A stretch of DNA of 64,000 bases from Armatimonadota bacterium (GCA_031459765.1 JAVKHY010000001.1:285701-349700); one strand, 5' to 3'; shown: positions 28,292 through 37,894, numbered from the stretch's first letter. Notes: generated by a model not told the origin, from the sequence alone. Program-made: numbers and translations.

Positions 28292-29228
28292 CGTCGCGGC
28301 CGTAGCCCGGGCGATGTGCGCCGGCATCGGCCGCGTCATCGTCGGCAAGGAACAGGTCATCGAACTGGCGCTGGCCGCGCTGCTCTGCGAAGGCCACCTC
28401 CTGATCGAGGACGTGCCGGGCATCGGCAAGACCATGCTGGCGAAGTCGCTGGCCCGCACCCTGGGCTGCACCTTCCGCCGGCTGCAGTGCACGCCCGACC
28501 TGCTGCCGGGGGACATCACCGGCGTGCACTTCTTCAACCAGAAGACCCAGCAGTTCGAGTTCCGCCCCGGGCCGGTGTTCACCAACATCCTGCTGGCCGA
28601 CGAGATCAACCGCGCCACCCCGCGCACCCAGGCCGCGCTGCTGGAGTGCATGGAGGAGCGGCAGGTCACCCTGGAGACCGGCACGGTGCCGCTGAACCGT
28701 CCCTTCATGGTCATCGCCACGCAGAACCCCATCGAGCTGCAGGGCACCTTCCCCCTGCCCGAGGCGCAGCTGGACAGGTTTCTCATGCAGCTACCGGTCG
28801 GGTACCCCTCCGCGGCGGATGAGGTGGAGATCCTGCGGCGCTTCCGCACCCACAACCCGCTCCACGACCTGCAGCCCGTGACCAGCGCCGACGAGCTGGT
28901 CGCTCTCCAGCAGCAGGTGCGCGCGGTCCACGTCAGCCCGGCGGTGGAGGAGTACATCGTGGCCATCGTCCGCGCCACGCGGGCGCATCCGGAGATCGAA
29001 CTGGGGGCCAGCCCCCGCGGCAGCCTCGGGTTGTACCGCGCCGCCCAGGCCCTGGCCGCGATCCGCGGGCGGACGCACGTCCTGCCGGACGACGTGAAAG
29101 AACTCGTGCCGGTGGTCCTCCCCCACCGCCTGATCACGACGGCGCAGGCCCGGCTGCGTGAGCGCGGCGCCCGGGAGATCGCCCAGGAGATCCTGCGGTC
29201 CGTCCCGGCCCCGGTCGAAGCGGAGTAG
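28272..29228 (+). CDS. MoxR-family AAA+ ATPase
   Basis: 318 residues. Walker A is DVPGIGKTML, Walker B LLADEINRA, sensor 1 IATQNPIE, and there is an arginine-rich C-terminal lid. MoxR ATPases act as chaperones for neighbouring von Willebrand/DUF58 proteins. GTG at 28272 overlaps aroA; an ATG at 28284 is the alternative but has its SD-like GGAGG directly abutting it. It is followed directly by a DUF58 gene and a DUF4129-type membrane gene, the usual MoxR companion set. Confidence 0.88.
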   Translation: MRRRMGSVAAVARAMCAGIGRVIVGKEQVIELALAALLCEGHLLIEDVPGIGKTMLAKSLARTLGCTFRRLQCTPDLLPGDITGVHFFNQKTQQFEFRPGPVFTNILLADEINRATPRTQAALLECMEERQVTLETGTVPLNRPFMVIATQNPIELQGTFPLPEAQLDRFLMQLPVGYPSAADEVEILRRFRTHNPLHDLQPVTSADELVALQQQVRAVHVSPAVEEYIVAIVRATRAHPEIELGASPRGSLGLYRAAQALAAIRGRTHVLPDDVKELVPVVLPHRLITTAQARLRERGAREIAQEILRSVPAPVEAE

Positions 29229-30470
29229 ATGTACACCCAGGGCTGGCTGCTGGTCGGCTGGATGCTCATCGCCATCGGGCTGGCGGCGCGCCACGGCTTC
29301 GCCTTTCTGCTGGGGGCGGTGGTCCTCTGCAGCGCCGGCGCCTCGTACCTGTGGGACCGGTTCTGCCTGGCCCGCGTCGAGTATCGCCGCAGCTTCACCC
29401 CGCGCCGCGCCTTCTACGGCGAGACCGTGACCTTCACGATGGAGGTGACGAACCGCAAGATCTTGCCCCTGGCCTGGCTGGAGGTGATCGACGAGCTGCC
29501 GGTCGAGCTCGAGCTCCTCAGGGGACGCGTCATCCCCAGCGTGCGGCAGCGCCGACAGCACCTGGTCAACCTCTTCAGCGTGCGATGGTACGAGCGGGTG
29601 CGGCGGCACTTCACGGTCCGCTGCGCCGCGCGCGGATACTTTCCTCTGGGGCCGGCCCGGGTGCGCTCGGGCGACGTCTTCGGCTTCACGGTCCGCGGGA
29701 TGGATCTGGAGCATACCGACTACCTGCTGGTCTATCCCAAGGTCGTCCCCCTCGAGGCGTTGGGGTTGCCCGCCCTCCATCCCATCGGCGATCTGGCCAC
29801 GCGGCGCCCCCTCCTGGAGGATCCCACCCGCATCGTCGGCGCCCGGGGGTACCAGCCCACCGACCCCCTCCGCCGCATCCACTGGAAGGCGACGGCGAAA
29901 TCGGGCGGGCTGCAGAGCAAGCTCTACGAGCCGACGACGAGCCATCGCTTCGCCGTCTTCCTGAACCTCGACACGCTGGGCCGGTTCGCCGAGTACCGCG
30001 GGTTCGTGCGCGCCCTGCTCGAGTTGAACATCCTCACCGCGGCCTCCATCACCAGCTGGGCCATCGGGCAGGGGCATCTGGTGGGTCTCTACGCCAACGG
30101 CTACCTGCCCCACGGGCTGCGCTGGATCCGGATCCCTCCCGCCTCGGGGAGCGCGCACCTGGCGACGATGCTGGAGGCGCTGGCCAAGGTGTTCCCCACG
30201 CCCGTGATGCCGGTCGGCGATCTGATGCAGCTGGAGGCGCCGGGACTGCCCTGGGGCACCACGGCGGTCGTGGTCACTGCGGTGACCGATGCGGCGCTCA
30301 GGTCCGGCGTGGCGCGGCTGCTGGAGGCCGGACACACTCCCGTGCTTGTGCTCGTGGGCGAAGAGGCCGAGCCCATCGCCGAGCCAGTTCCCACCTACCG
30401 GGTGCGATCGGACCGGGGCTGGCGGGCGCTGGAAGGCCTCGCGCTGCGCCCTGCAGGTGTCGCGCCGTGA
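29229..30470 (+). CDS. DUF58-domain protein
   Basis: 413 residues. Two N-terminal membrane segments (about residues 5-40) precede a domain with the diagnostic RGYQPTDPLRRIHWKATAKSG motif of DUF58 near residue 205. The remainder has a vWA-like alternation. Partner of the MoxR ATPase; role probably in envelope or peptidase-complex assembly, by family analogy. The ATG immediately follows the MoxR stop, and the next gene's GTG overlaps its TGA. Confidence 0.85.
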   Translation: MYTQGWLLVGWMLIAIGLAARHGFAFLLGAVVLCSAGASYLWDRFCLARVEYRRSFTPRRAFYGETVTFTMEVTNRKILPLAWLEVIDELPVELELLRGRVIPSVRQRRQHLVNLFSVRWYERVRRHFTVRCAARGYFPLGPARVRSGDVFGFTVRGMDLEHTDYLLVYPKVVPLEALGLPALHPIGDLATRRPLLEDPTRIVGARGYQPTDPLRRIHWKATAKSGGLQSKLYEPTTSHRFAVFLNLDTLGRFAEYRGFVRALLELNILTAASITSWAIGQGHLVGLYANGYLPHGLRWIRIPPASGSAHLATMLEALAKVFPTPVMPVGDLMQLEAPGLPWGTTAVVVTAVTDAALRSGVARLLEAGHTPVLVLVGEEAEPIAEPVPTYRVRSDRGWRALEGLALRPAGVAP

Positions 30471-31903
30471 CGGTCCTCCTGCGGGAGCTGCTGGCCCTCG
30501 GCCTCGTGGTGATCGAGTTCTGCTGGCTGTATCCGTGGGTCTTGCTGGCCACCGGCGGATTCTACGGTCCGGCCTCCGCGCCGCTGCTTCCCCCGGGGGC
30601 CGCGCTCCTCCTGCTGGCCGGGGGGTTCGTGGCGGTGCGCCTGGTCTCGGGACGCCCCTGGGCCCTGGCCACCGTGCGGGCCGTCGTCGTGGGGACGGGA
30701 CTGGTGTTCGGGCTGGGCGCGGTGAAGATGGCCCACTACCCCGCGGCGCCCGTGTACGATCTGCGCTGGGTGGCGACACTGCTCCAGGCGGCCCACGACG
30801 CCCTCCCCGTGATCCTCCCTCCGGTGATGGGGGCGCTCCTGGCCACGCTGCTGTGGTGGCGGGGGATCGTGCTGGGCGAGCGGGAGTTCACGCATTTCGA
30901 GGTGGAGCGCGCCTTCCGCCGCGGCGTGGGCTGGACGGTGACGTTTGTCATCCTCTTCGTCATCTACGGGGACGCCCGCGGGTTCGTCCCGGCCGCCTCC
31001 GCCCCCGGCTACCTGTTGGGGTTCTTCTCCTGCGGGCTGGTGCTGCTCGCCGTGACACGGCTGCTGGAGATCTGGCGGGAAAACCAGGCCGAGGCCGCCC
31101 AGGCTCTGGCCGCGAACCGCCACTGGCTGCTGCTGCTGGTCGGCGTTGTGGGGATGATCCTTTCCGGGGCCGCCTTGCTCTCAGGGCTGCTCAACGTCCG
31201 GTTCCGCCCGGTGGTGCTCTCCTGGCTGCGCCCGCTGGCGCCGGTGGTCGAGGTCCTCTTCCTCACCCTCTTCGCCGTGGCGCTCGTCGTGGCCAAGGTG
31301 ATCATCTTCGTGCTCTCCCGCCTGCCGTGGCGTCCTGTGCGGTTCGATCCCCAGGGGACGCTGCAGCAACCCCTCTCCGCGCTGTTGCGGGAACTGCCGC
31401 CCCGGGTCGTGAGCGGCGCCCGCTGGGGAGTGGTCTTCCTGGTTATCGTCGCGCTCATCGCGCTGGTGGCCGTGGCCATCGTCCGGGCGCGGCGTCGGCC
31501 GCGCCGGGCCGACGAGGACGAGCGGGAGTCGGTGTGGGATGCCCGCGCCGTGCTGGCGGGGATGGGCAGGGCGTGGCGCTCGCTGTGGGAGCGACGGCAC
31601 GCCGTGGCGGGAGAAGCCGACCATCCGGCGGTGGGGGCGCTCCGCACGATCTATCGGGAACTGCTGCGGATCGGTCGCGGGCTGGGCACGCCGCGGAACC
31701 CGGCGGAAACCCCCTACGAATACCGGCCGCGATTGCGCGCCGCGCTCCCGTCCACCGCGACGGAGATCGCCTTTCTCACGGAGGCGTATGTGCGCGCGCG
31801 GTATTCCCCCTCTTTGCCCTCCGACCAGGAGGTGGAAGAGGCGCGGGATGCGCTGGAGCGCGTGCGGAACGCGTCATCAATCTCGGGCGGAGGGGAGGAG
31901 TAG
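30467..31903 (+). CDS. polytopic membrane protein with DUF4129-like C-terminus
   Basis: 478 residues. About eight hydrophobic segments fill residues 1-345. A basic linker (RARRRPRR) leads to a soluble C-terminal domain in which an AL..IYRELLR helix and the later TPYEYRPRL motif match DUF4129. In many bacteria the third member of a MoxR/DUF58 cluster is a transglutaminase (TgpA type) ending in DUF4129. Here no Cys-His-Asp transglutaminase core is visible between membrane part and tail. GTG start overlaps the DUF58 stop. Confidence 0.7.
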   Translation: MTVLLRELLALGLVVIEFCWLYPWVLLATGGFYGPASAPLLPPGAALLLLAGGFVAVRLVSGRPWALATVRAVVVGTGLVFGLGAVKMAHYPAAPVYDLRWVATLLQAAHDALPVILPPVMGALLATLLWWRGIVLGEREFTHFEVERAFRRGVGWTVTFVILFVIYGDARGFVPAASAPGYLLGFFSCGLVLLAVTRLLEIWRENQAEAAQALAANRHWLLLLVGVVGMILSGAALLSGLLNVRFRPVVLSWLRPLAPVVEVLFLTLFAVALVVAKVIIFVLSRLPWRPVRFDPQGTLQQPLSALLRELPPRVVSGARWGVVFLVIVALIALVAVAIVRARRRPRRADEDERESVWDARAVLAGMGRAWRSLWERRHAVAGEADHPAVGALRTIYRELLRIGRGLGTPRNPAETPYEYRPRLRAALPSTATEIAFLTEAYVRARYSPSLPSDQEVEEARDALERVRNASSISGGGEE

Positions 31904-31938
31904 GCCCCACCGGCGGTGCTCGGGGGTGCGATCCGGCC

Positions 31939-33006
31939 TTACCCCCGCATCCCGGCGGGGGCCGGGATTCCCAGGTCGGCGGCGAGACTGCTCAGTGCGA
32001 CCTCTGTTTCGGCGGGGAGGGGGATCCCGCGTTCCGCGTACTCGAGCGCCCGACGATGCTCGATCTCTCCCGGCAGGTAGACCCGCTCGGCGCCTTCCAT
32101 GGGCGGAAGGGCCCGGACCTCCTGCGCCAGGCGGGCCACCCGGCGCACGAAATCTTCCTGAGGGCCGAAGGAGGCCGGCGAGATCGCGGCCAGCAGGTGG
32201 CCGACGCCCTGGACCCGATCGAGGTGCTCGTAGAGCGGGATGATCTCCGGCCCGGAAGCGGCACCGGGGAGCAGACCGGCCAGGATGTCGATCATCAGGG
32301 AGAGCCCGGACCCCTTGGGCCCGCCGAAGGGGAGGATTGCGCCGCCGTTCAGCACCTGGCGGGGATCGGTCGCGGGGCGCCCTTCGCGGTCGATCCCCCA
32401 CCCTTGGGGGATGGGCTCGCCCCGGGCCGCCGCCGTCTTGATCCGCTGGTGGGGGACGATGCTGGTGGCCATGTCCAGGACGATGGGCGGCTCCGCGCCC
32501 GCGGGCACCGCGATGGCCATCGGGTTGGTCCCCAGGTACTTCGCGCGGGCCCCCCAGGGGGCGACCTGGGCGTCCGCATTGCTCAGCGCCAGGCCGATCA
32601 GCCCCTGGGCGCTGGCCCGCATCGCCAGGTGAGCCAGCATCCCGCAGTGGTTGCTGTTGCGTACGCCGACGAACGCGACGCCGTGCTCCCTTGCCCGGGC
32701 GATGGCCAGATCCATGGCCCGGGTGGCCATGGCGATCCCGAACCCGCCCTGCGCGTCGACCACCACCACGGGGCCCGCGTCCCGCACGACCGACAGCACG
32801 GCGGAAGGGTTGATGGATCCGTGCTGCAGGCGGCGCACGTAGATCGCCGTGCGCACGACGCCGTGGGAGTGCACCCCCCGCAGGTCGGCCGCGACCAGGC
32901 CGTCGGCGACCAGCCGGGCGTCGTCGGGGGTCGCGCCCGCCGTCGTCAGGGCCCGGACGACGAAGGCGTGCAGGTCGGATGCCGCGTAGCGGGTCAGTCC
33001 ATCCAT
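31939..33006 (-). CDS. Ldh-family NAD(P)-dependent oxidoreductase (malate/L-lactate dehydrogenase type)
   Basis: 355 residues. Family motifs are GVHSHGVVR near the N-terminus, VRNSNHCGMLAHLA, LSNADAQVAPWGA, GTNPMAIAVP and GGPKGSGLSLMIDIL. These enzymes (YlbC, AllD, DlgD and relatives) reduce 2-oxo acids such as 2,3-diketogulonate or oxidise the hydroxy acid. The ATG at 33006 lies within the end of the SDR gene (13-nt overlap), so it is the last gene of the minus-strand sugar-acid operon. The substrate is inferred only from context. Confidence 0.85.
   Translation of the reverse strand: MDGLTRYAASDLHAFVVRALTTAGATPDDARLVADGLVAADLRGVHSHGVVRTAIYVRRLQHGSINPSAVLSVVRDAGPVVVVDAQGGFGIAMATRAMDLAIARAREHGVAFVGVRNSNHCGMLAHLAMRASAQGLIGLALSNADAQVAPWGARAKYLGTNPMAIAVPAGAEPPIVLDMATSIVPHQRIKTAAARGEPIPQGWGIDREGRPATDPRQVLNGGAILPFGGPKGSGLSLMIDILAGLLPGAASGPEIIPLYEHLDRVQGVGHLLAAISPASFGPQEDFVRRVARLAQEVRALPPMEGAERVYLPGEIEHRRALEYAERGIPLPAETEVALSSLAADLGIPAPAGMRG
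31942..31961. other. GC hairpin at a convergent gene boundary
   Basis: CCCCCGC and GCGGGGG form a perfect 7-bp stem with a 6-nt loop, just inside the 3' end of the Ldh-family gene and 38 nt past the DUF4129 gene stop. It could slow transcription from either side, but no T-run follows on either strand, so it is not a clear intrinsic terminator. Confidence 0.35.
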
Positions 33007-33740
33007 GCGCCGCCGTTGATGTCCAGGGTCTCGCCGGTGATGAATCCCGCGCCCTCCGAGACCAGGAAGGCCACGGCCTCGGCCACCTCCTCGGGGGTCC
33101 CCAGGCGGCCCAGCGGGATCCCGGCCAAGACCGCGGCCCGTTTCTCGGGAGTCCACTGCGCGCTCATCTCCGTCTCAATGGCGTGCGGGGCGACCGCGTT
33201 GACGGTGATCCCCCAGGGGGCGAGTTCCCGGGCCAGCGTCTTTGTCAGCGCCAGTATCCCCGCTTTGGACGAAGCGTACCCCGGCGCCGATGCCAGGTCC
33301 CCGGTCTTGCCGGTGATCGACGCCACATTCACGATGCGGCCCCAGCCCGCGGCCTTCAGGTAGGGCACCGCGGCGCGGCAACAGTAGAAGGTGCCCGTCA
33401 GGTTGACGGCAAGGACCTGGTGCCAGTCCTCCAGCGTCATCGTCTCCAGCGTCCCCCGGCGGATGATGCCGGCGTTGTTCACCAGGATCTCCAGCGCGCC
33501 GAACCGCTCCTTGACCGCCGCGCACATGGCGCTGACGGCCTCCCAGTCGGTGACGTCGCAGGGGACGCCCATCGCCGTGCCTTCCTCGGCGACGATCTGC
33601 TCCACGGCCCGGCGGACGAGGTCGTCACTGACGTCGTTGACGGCCACCCGGGCGCCGCCCCGCGCCAGCCGGCGGGCGATGGCCAGCCCGATCCCGCGGC
33701 CGGCCCCGGTGACCAGCGCGGTGCGCGGCCGCTCAGCCAT
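32994..33740 (-). CDS. short-chain dehydrogenase/reductase (SDR)
   Basis: 248-residue classical SDR. The cofactor motif is TGAGRGIG, followed by the structural NNAG and the catalytic Tyr/Lys in YASSKAG with an upstream Ser. The C-terminal ITGETLDINGG is typical. It probably oxidises a sugar or sugar acid hydroxyl. It overlaps the zinc dehydrogenase gene upstream by 8 nt and the Ldh-family gene downstream by 13 nt, which implies coordinated translation. Confidence 0.88.
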   Translation of the reverse strand: MAERPRTALVTGAGRGIGLAIARRLARGGARVAVNDVSDDLVRRAVEQIVAEEGTAMGVPCDVTDWEAVSAMCAAVKERFGALEILVNNAGIIRRGTLETMTLEDWHQVLAVNLTGTFYCCRAAVPYLKAAGWGRIVNVASITGKTGDLASAPGYASSKAGILALTKTLARELAPWGITVNAVAPHAIETEMSAQWTPEKRAAVLAGIPLGRLGTPEEVAEAVAFLVSEGAGFITGETLDINGGAWMD

Positions 33741-34782
33741 CGGTCTTCCCCGGAACGAGCAGCGCCTTGATGGCGCGGCCCTCTTCCTGCGCCTCGAACG
33801 CCTCCCGCCACCGGCGCAGCGGCAGCTGCAGGCTCAGCAACGGGCCCACGGAGAGCCGGCCCGCGCCCAGCAGCCGCAGCCCCGTGACCCAACTGGAGTG
33901 GCGGCTGCTGAAGGAGAAGGAGAGGTCGATCCCTCGGAAGAGCGCGGTGTCGGCCGGGAAGGCCACCTCGGGACGCCCGGTGATCCCGACCTGGCAGATG
34001 CGGCCCAGCCGGCGGACCAGCGCCGGAAGCGAGGCCAGGGCCGGCGGCGCGCCGGAGGTCTCGATGGCGACATCGACGCCCTCCCCGCCCGTGGCCTCCA
34101 TAACCCGCGCGGTGAGGTCCTCCTCGGCCACGTTGACGGCGAGATCCGCCCCGAGCCGGCGGGCCGTGGGCAGCCGCAGCGCGCCGTCGCGGCCGGCGCC
34201 GGTTACGATCACCATCCCCGCCCCTGCGGCGCGTGCCACCTCCAGGCAGAGTAGGCCGATCGGTCCGGGTCCCGTGATCAGCACCCGCTCTCCGGGCCGC
34301 ACGGCGGCGCGCTCGAGGACGGCGTGCACGGCGATGGCAATGGGCTCGGCCAGGGCGGCTTCCTCGAAGCCGACGCCCTCCGGGATCCGGTGCAGGAGGT
34401 CGGCGGGCATCCGCACATACTTCGCGAATGCGCCGTCCCGCCCGATGCCCGGCGGGCGCTTGTGGGGGCAGATGTGGCGGTTGCCCGTGCGGCACAGGTA
34501 GCACACGCCGCAGCTGCCGGTGCTGGTTTCCGAGACCACCCGGTCGCCGACAGCATACCCGGTCACGCCCGACCCGACCGCCGCGACGGTTCCCGCGAAC
34601 TCGTGGCCGAGCACCACCGGGGGCCAGTAGGGGTGCTCGTCGCGGTAGATGTGCAGGTCGCTGCCGCAGATCGCCGCGGCCGCCACCTCGATGAGCACCT
34701 CCCCCGGCTCGGGGACCGGCTCGGGCACCTCGCGGATCTCCACCAGCCCGGGCCCGCGGCCCACCTTCATCACGCCCAGCAT
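33733..34782 (-). CDS. zinc-dependent polyol/threonine dehydrogenase-like (MDR family)
   Basis: 349 residues. Catalytic zinc ligands are in AICGSDLH and GHEFAG. The structural zinc lobe has Cys residues in GSCGVCYLCRTGNRHICP, and the nucleotide fold begins ITGPGPIGLL. It resembles L-threonine, sorbitol or galactitol dehydrogenases. GAGGAGG sits 7 nt before the ATG. It lies just downstream of the ABC permease genes in the sugar-acid operon, so oxidation of the imported sugar or sugar acid is likely. Confidence 0.85.
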   Translation of the reverse strand: MLGVMKVGRGPGLVEIREVPEPVPEPGEVLIEVAAAAICGSDLHIYRDEHPYWPPVVLGHEFAGTVAAVGSGVTGYAVGDRVVSETSTGSCGVCYLCRTGNRHICPHKRPPGIGRDGAFAKYVRMPADLLHRIPEGVGFEEAALAEPIAIAVHAVLERAAVRPGERVLITGPGPIGLLCLEVARAAGAGMVIVTGAGRDGALRLPTARRLGADLAVNVAEEDLTARVMEATGGEGVDVAIETSGAPPALASLPALVRRLGRICQVGITGRPEVAFPADTALFRGIDLSFSFSSRHSSWVTGLRLLGAGRLSVGPLLSLQLPLRRWREAFEAQEEGRAIKALLVPGKTDG

Positions 34783-34798
34783 GACCGGCCCTCCTCGC

Positions 34799-35647
34799 TC
34801 ACTGTTTGATCGCCCCGGCCGTGAGGCCCTGGACCAGCCAGCGCTGCAGGAGCAGGTAGAAGACGACGCCGGGGATGCCTCCCATCAGGGCGCCGGCCAT
34901 CAACTCCGGCCACTTCACGAAGAACTCCTGGACGGTCCGGGCGATGGCCAGGGTCACGGTGACCATCGCCTCGCTGCTGGTCAGCGTCTGGACCCAGAGC
35001 AGGTCGCCCCAGGCCAGCAGGAAGGCGAAGAGCATCGTCGCCACCATCCCGGGCCGGATCAACGGGAAGACGACCCGGAAGAAGACGGTGAAGCGGCCCG
35101 CCCCGTCCACGATCGCCGCCTCGTCCAGTTCGGTGGGGATGCCGTCGATGAACCCCTTGAGCATCCAGATGGCAAAGGGCAGGCAGATGGTGAGGAAGGC
35201 GATGATCAGTCCCGTGCGGGTGTCATAGAGTCCCAGGCGGGAGAGGATCTGGAAGTAGGGGCCCACCAGGAGCACCCCCGGGAGCATCTGGGTGGTGAGG
35301 ACGAACCCCATGAGCGTGCCCTTCGCCGCCAGGGGGAAGCGGGAGAACCCGTAGGCGGCCAGGGCGCCGACGAAGGTGGAGATCACCGCCGTGGACAGCG
35401 AGACGACGGTGCTGTTGAGGAAGTAGATGGCGTAGTGCTTGCGCAGCCACATCACCACGTAGGCTTCCACCGTCGGCGTCTCGGGCAGCCAGGTCACCGG
35501 CACGCGCAGCGCCTCGATCTCCGGCTTCAACGAGGTCAGGACCATCCAGAGAAAGGGGAAGAGAACGAAGACGCCCACCAGCCCCAGCCCGAGGTAGACC
35601 AGGGCGGCCACCAGGCGCGAGCGGCTGTAGATCAACGAGGCTTCCAT
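34799..35647 (-). CDS. carbohydrate ABC transporter permease (MalG type)
   Basis: 282 residues with six hydrophobic segments. The cytoplasmic coupling loop ELDEAAIVDGAGRFTVFFRV matches the EAA motif of CUT1 sugar permeases. It is the second inner-membrane subunit of the importer. The ATG at 35647 has CAGGAG 9 nt upstream, inside the region after the first permease stop. No ATP-binding subunit gene is adjacent, so the importer probably uses a shared MsmK/UgpC-like ATPase encoded elsewhere. Confidence 0.9.
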   Translation of the reverse strand: MEASLIYSRSRLVAALVYLGLGLVGVFVLFPFLWMVLTSLKPEIEALRVPVTWLPETPTVEAYVVMWLRKHYAIYFLNSTVVSLSTAVISTFVGALAAYGFSRFPLAAKGTLMGFVLTTQMLPGVLLVGPYFQILSRLGLYDTRTGLIIAFLTICLPFAIWMLKGFIDGIPTELDEAAIVDGAGRFTVFFRVVFPLIRPGMVATMLFAFLLAWGDLLWVQTLTSSEAMVTVTLAIARTVQEFFVKWPELMAGALMGGIPGVVFYLLLQRWLVQGLTAGAIKQ

Positions 35648-35652
35648 CGCCG

Positions 35653-36489
35653 TCACTCCTGCCGGACGATCATCCGCACATAGGGCAGCGAGACGAGCAG
35701 CAGCAGGCCCGTCATGGCGATGGCCATCGCCGAGGCGTACTCGAACCGGAAGAACTGGAAGTACTGCTTGAAGACCTGCGTGGAGAGGACCTCGCTCATG
35801 ATCCCCGGTCCTCCCGCGGTCATAGCCTGAATCAGGCCGAACCGGCGGACCTCCCAGATGGTGTCCAGGGCCAGGGCCACGATCAGGACCTTGCGCAGCC
35901 CGGGCAGCGTGACGTGGCGGAAGCGCTGCAGGGTGCCGGCCCCGTCGATGGCCGCGGCCTCGTACAGTTCGATGGGGATGCTCTGCAGGCCGGCCAGGAG
36001 GATGATCATGACGAAGGGGAAGCCGCGCCAGACGTTGGCCAGCACGACCGCGGGCAGCACCAGGCGCGGCGAGGTCAGCCACTCCACCGGCGCGGCAATG
36101 AGGCCCGCCCGGAAGAGCAGGTCGTTCATGAGTCCGTACAAGGGGTTGAGGATCCACTTCCAGACGATGCCGGCCACGACGTCCGGGACCACCCAGGGCA
36201 GCAGCGCCATCACCCGAAAGGCCGTCCGCCCGAAGAGCGGCCGGTTCAACGCCAGCGCCACGGCCAATCCCAGGAGCAGGTGCAGGGCGACGCTGGCCAC
36301 GACGAAGATCGCCGTGTTGGCCAGGACCTGCCGGAAGACGTCGGAACGCAGGAGGTCGGCGTATTGGACCAGCGTATAGCCCGAAGACCCGCGGCCCGCC
36401 GAGAGGCTGAGGCGCAGGCTGCGCAGGGCGGGGTACGCCAGGACGGCCAGGAGCAGCAGCAGCGCGGGGGCGACGAAGAGATAGCCCAT
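35653..36489 (-). CDS. carbohydrate ABC transporter permease (MalF type)
   Basis: About 278 residues with six TM segments. The N-terminus GYLFVAPALLLLLAV is typical of CUT1 MalF-like permeases, and the EAA-type loop is ELYEAAAIDGAGTLQRFRHV. ATG at 36489 gives a slightly short N-terminus with only a weak GGGA upstream; the frame is open further upstream to 36624 inside the solute-binding gene. It pairs with the next permease. Confidence 0.88.
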   Translation of the reverse strand: MGYLFVAPALLLLLAVLAYPALRSLRLSLSAGRGSSGYTLVQYADLLRSDVFRQVLANTAIFVVASVALHLLLGLAVALALNRPLFGRTAFRVMALLPWVVPDVVAGIVWKWILNPLYGLMNDLLFRAGLIAAPVEWLTSPRLVLPAVVLANVWRGFPFVMIILLAGLQSIPIELYEAAAIDGAGTLQRFRHVTLPGLRKVLIVALALDTIWEVRRFGLIQAMTAGGPGIMSEVLSTQVFKQYFQFFRFEYASAMAIAMTGLLLLVSLPYVRMIVRQE

Positions 36490-36580
36490 GTGACGGTCCC
36501 GCAGGAGGGGCGGGCGGATCCCCGGCCCCGTCCGCGGGACCGCCCGGGGACCCCGGCGGGCGGAGTCCCCGGAAACGGCG

Positions 36581-37894
36581 TCAGCGACTGCGCGCCAGGA
36601 TGGCGTTGACCCGGGCATGGGCATCGGCCAGCGCCCGGTCCGGTGTCTTGGCGCCGGCGATGGCCTCGTGGAGCGCCGTGGTGAAGGCGTCGAAGATCTC
36701 GGGCCACTCCTTGATCATCGGCTCGAGCCGGGCGTGGGCCAGTTCGCCGACGATGACCCGCGAGAATTTGTCGGTGCGGACCATGGGCAGCGCGTTCACG
36801 TCCTTGCGGGACGAGATCACGCGGTTGTCCTCGAAGAACTTTTTGTCCATCTCCTTGCTGCTGAGGAACTTGATGAACTTCCAGGCCGCCTCCGGGTGCC
36901 TGGTGAAGGGGCTCATGATCCAGCCGGACTGCCAGGCCGCGGTGATCCGGACCTTTCCCACCGGCACCGGCGCCGCCTCCAGCGTGGCGTAGGCGTTCAT
37001 CTTCGGGTTGAGGTCATTGATGATGGGATAGGACCAGCCCGAGCCGATCTTCATCGCCACTTTCCCGGAGGCCATCTGGGTGCGGACATCGCCGGGCCCG
37101 AAGGTGGTCACGCCGGGCGGGACGACCTTGTGCACGGTGGCCAGTTCGACGATGTAGGTGAAGGCCGCGCGGAACTCCGGCGTGTTCATCGCCGACGCCC
37201 GGCCGTCCGGGGTGATGAAATCGGCGCCGAAGCTCCAGACGACGGGGGTGATGCGCAGCGGCAGCCCCGGGTTCCTGGAGGCGGGGATGCTGAAGCCCCA
37301 CTGGTCGACGCGGCCGTCCCCGTCGGTGTCGCGGGTCAGCCGCCGAGCATAGTCCAGAAATTCGGTCCAGTTCCTGGGCGGACGATCGGGGTCCAGCCCG
37401 GCCGCTCGGAACATCTCCCGGTTGTAGATCAGGACCATGGACATGAAGTCTCCGGGCATGGCCATGATCTTGCCCTTGTAGGTCATGACCTTGATCGGCG
37501 TGTCGTACCAGGCCTTGAGAAAGTTCGGTCCCTCCTTCTGGATGAAGGGCGTCAGGTCGGCCGCGCACCCCATCTCGAAGAACATGGTCAGCGAGAAGTT
37601 GTGGAGCTTCACCACATCCGGCATGCGCCGGGCGGCGCACTCGGTCTGGTAGCGCGCCTCCTTTTCGGCGTACGAGATGGGTTCGGGAACGATCTTGATC
37701 CCGGGATTCCGGCTCTCGAAGATGTTGATGGCCTCACGGAGGGATCGTCCCCACACGGTCTCGACGAGATGCCAGTTGGAGAAGCGCAGCGTGACCACTT
37801 CCTGGGACCGCGCCGGGACCAGTCCCCCGAAGACCAGGGCGGCCGTCAGGGCCAGGCCCAGCACGCTGCGTGCCACCGTCCCCTGTCTGCTCAT
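36581..37894 (-). CDS. ABC transporter extracellular sugar-binding protein
   Basis: 437 residues with a signal peptide (hydrophobic segment at about residues 10-27, cleavage near ARSQE). The mature protein follows the family 1 solute-binding fold: an N-terminal VTLRFSNWHL strand, a central MPGDFMSMVLIYNREMF, and the later SGKVAMKIGSGW segment. It binds a sugar or sugar acid for the two permeases downstream. GGGAGG lies 8 nt before the ATG at 37894. A TGTCCG half-site at 37919-37924 resembles the operator upstream of the IclR gene, but a single copy may be chance. Confidence 0.9.
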   Translation of the reverse strand: MSRQGTVARSVLGLALTAALVFGGLVPARSQEVVTLRFSNWHLVETVWGRSLREAINIFESRNPGIKIVPEPISYAEKEARYQTECAARRMPDVVKLHNFSLTMFFEMGCAADLTPFIQKEGPNFLKAWYDTPIKVMTYKGKIMAMPGDFMSMVLIYNREMFRAAGLDPDRPPRNWTEFLDYARRLTRDTDGDGRVDQWGFSIPASRNPGLPLRITPVVWSFGADFITPDGRASAMNTPEFRAAFTYIVELATVHKVVPPGVTTFGPGDVRTQMASGKVAMKIGSGWSYPIINDLNPKMNAYATLEAAPVPVGKVRITAAWQSGWIMSPFTRHPEAAWKFIKFLSSKEMDKKFFEDNRVISSRKDVNALPMVRTDKFSRVIVGELAHARLEPMIKEWPEIFDAFTTALHEAIAGAKTPDRALADAHARVNAILARSR

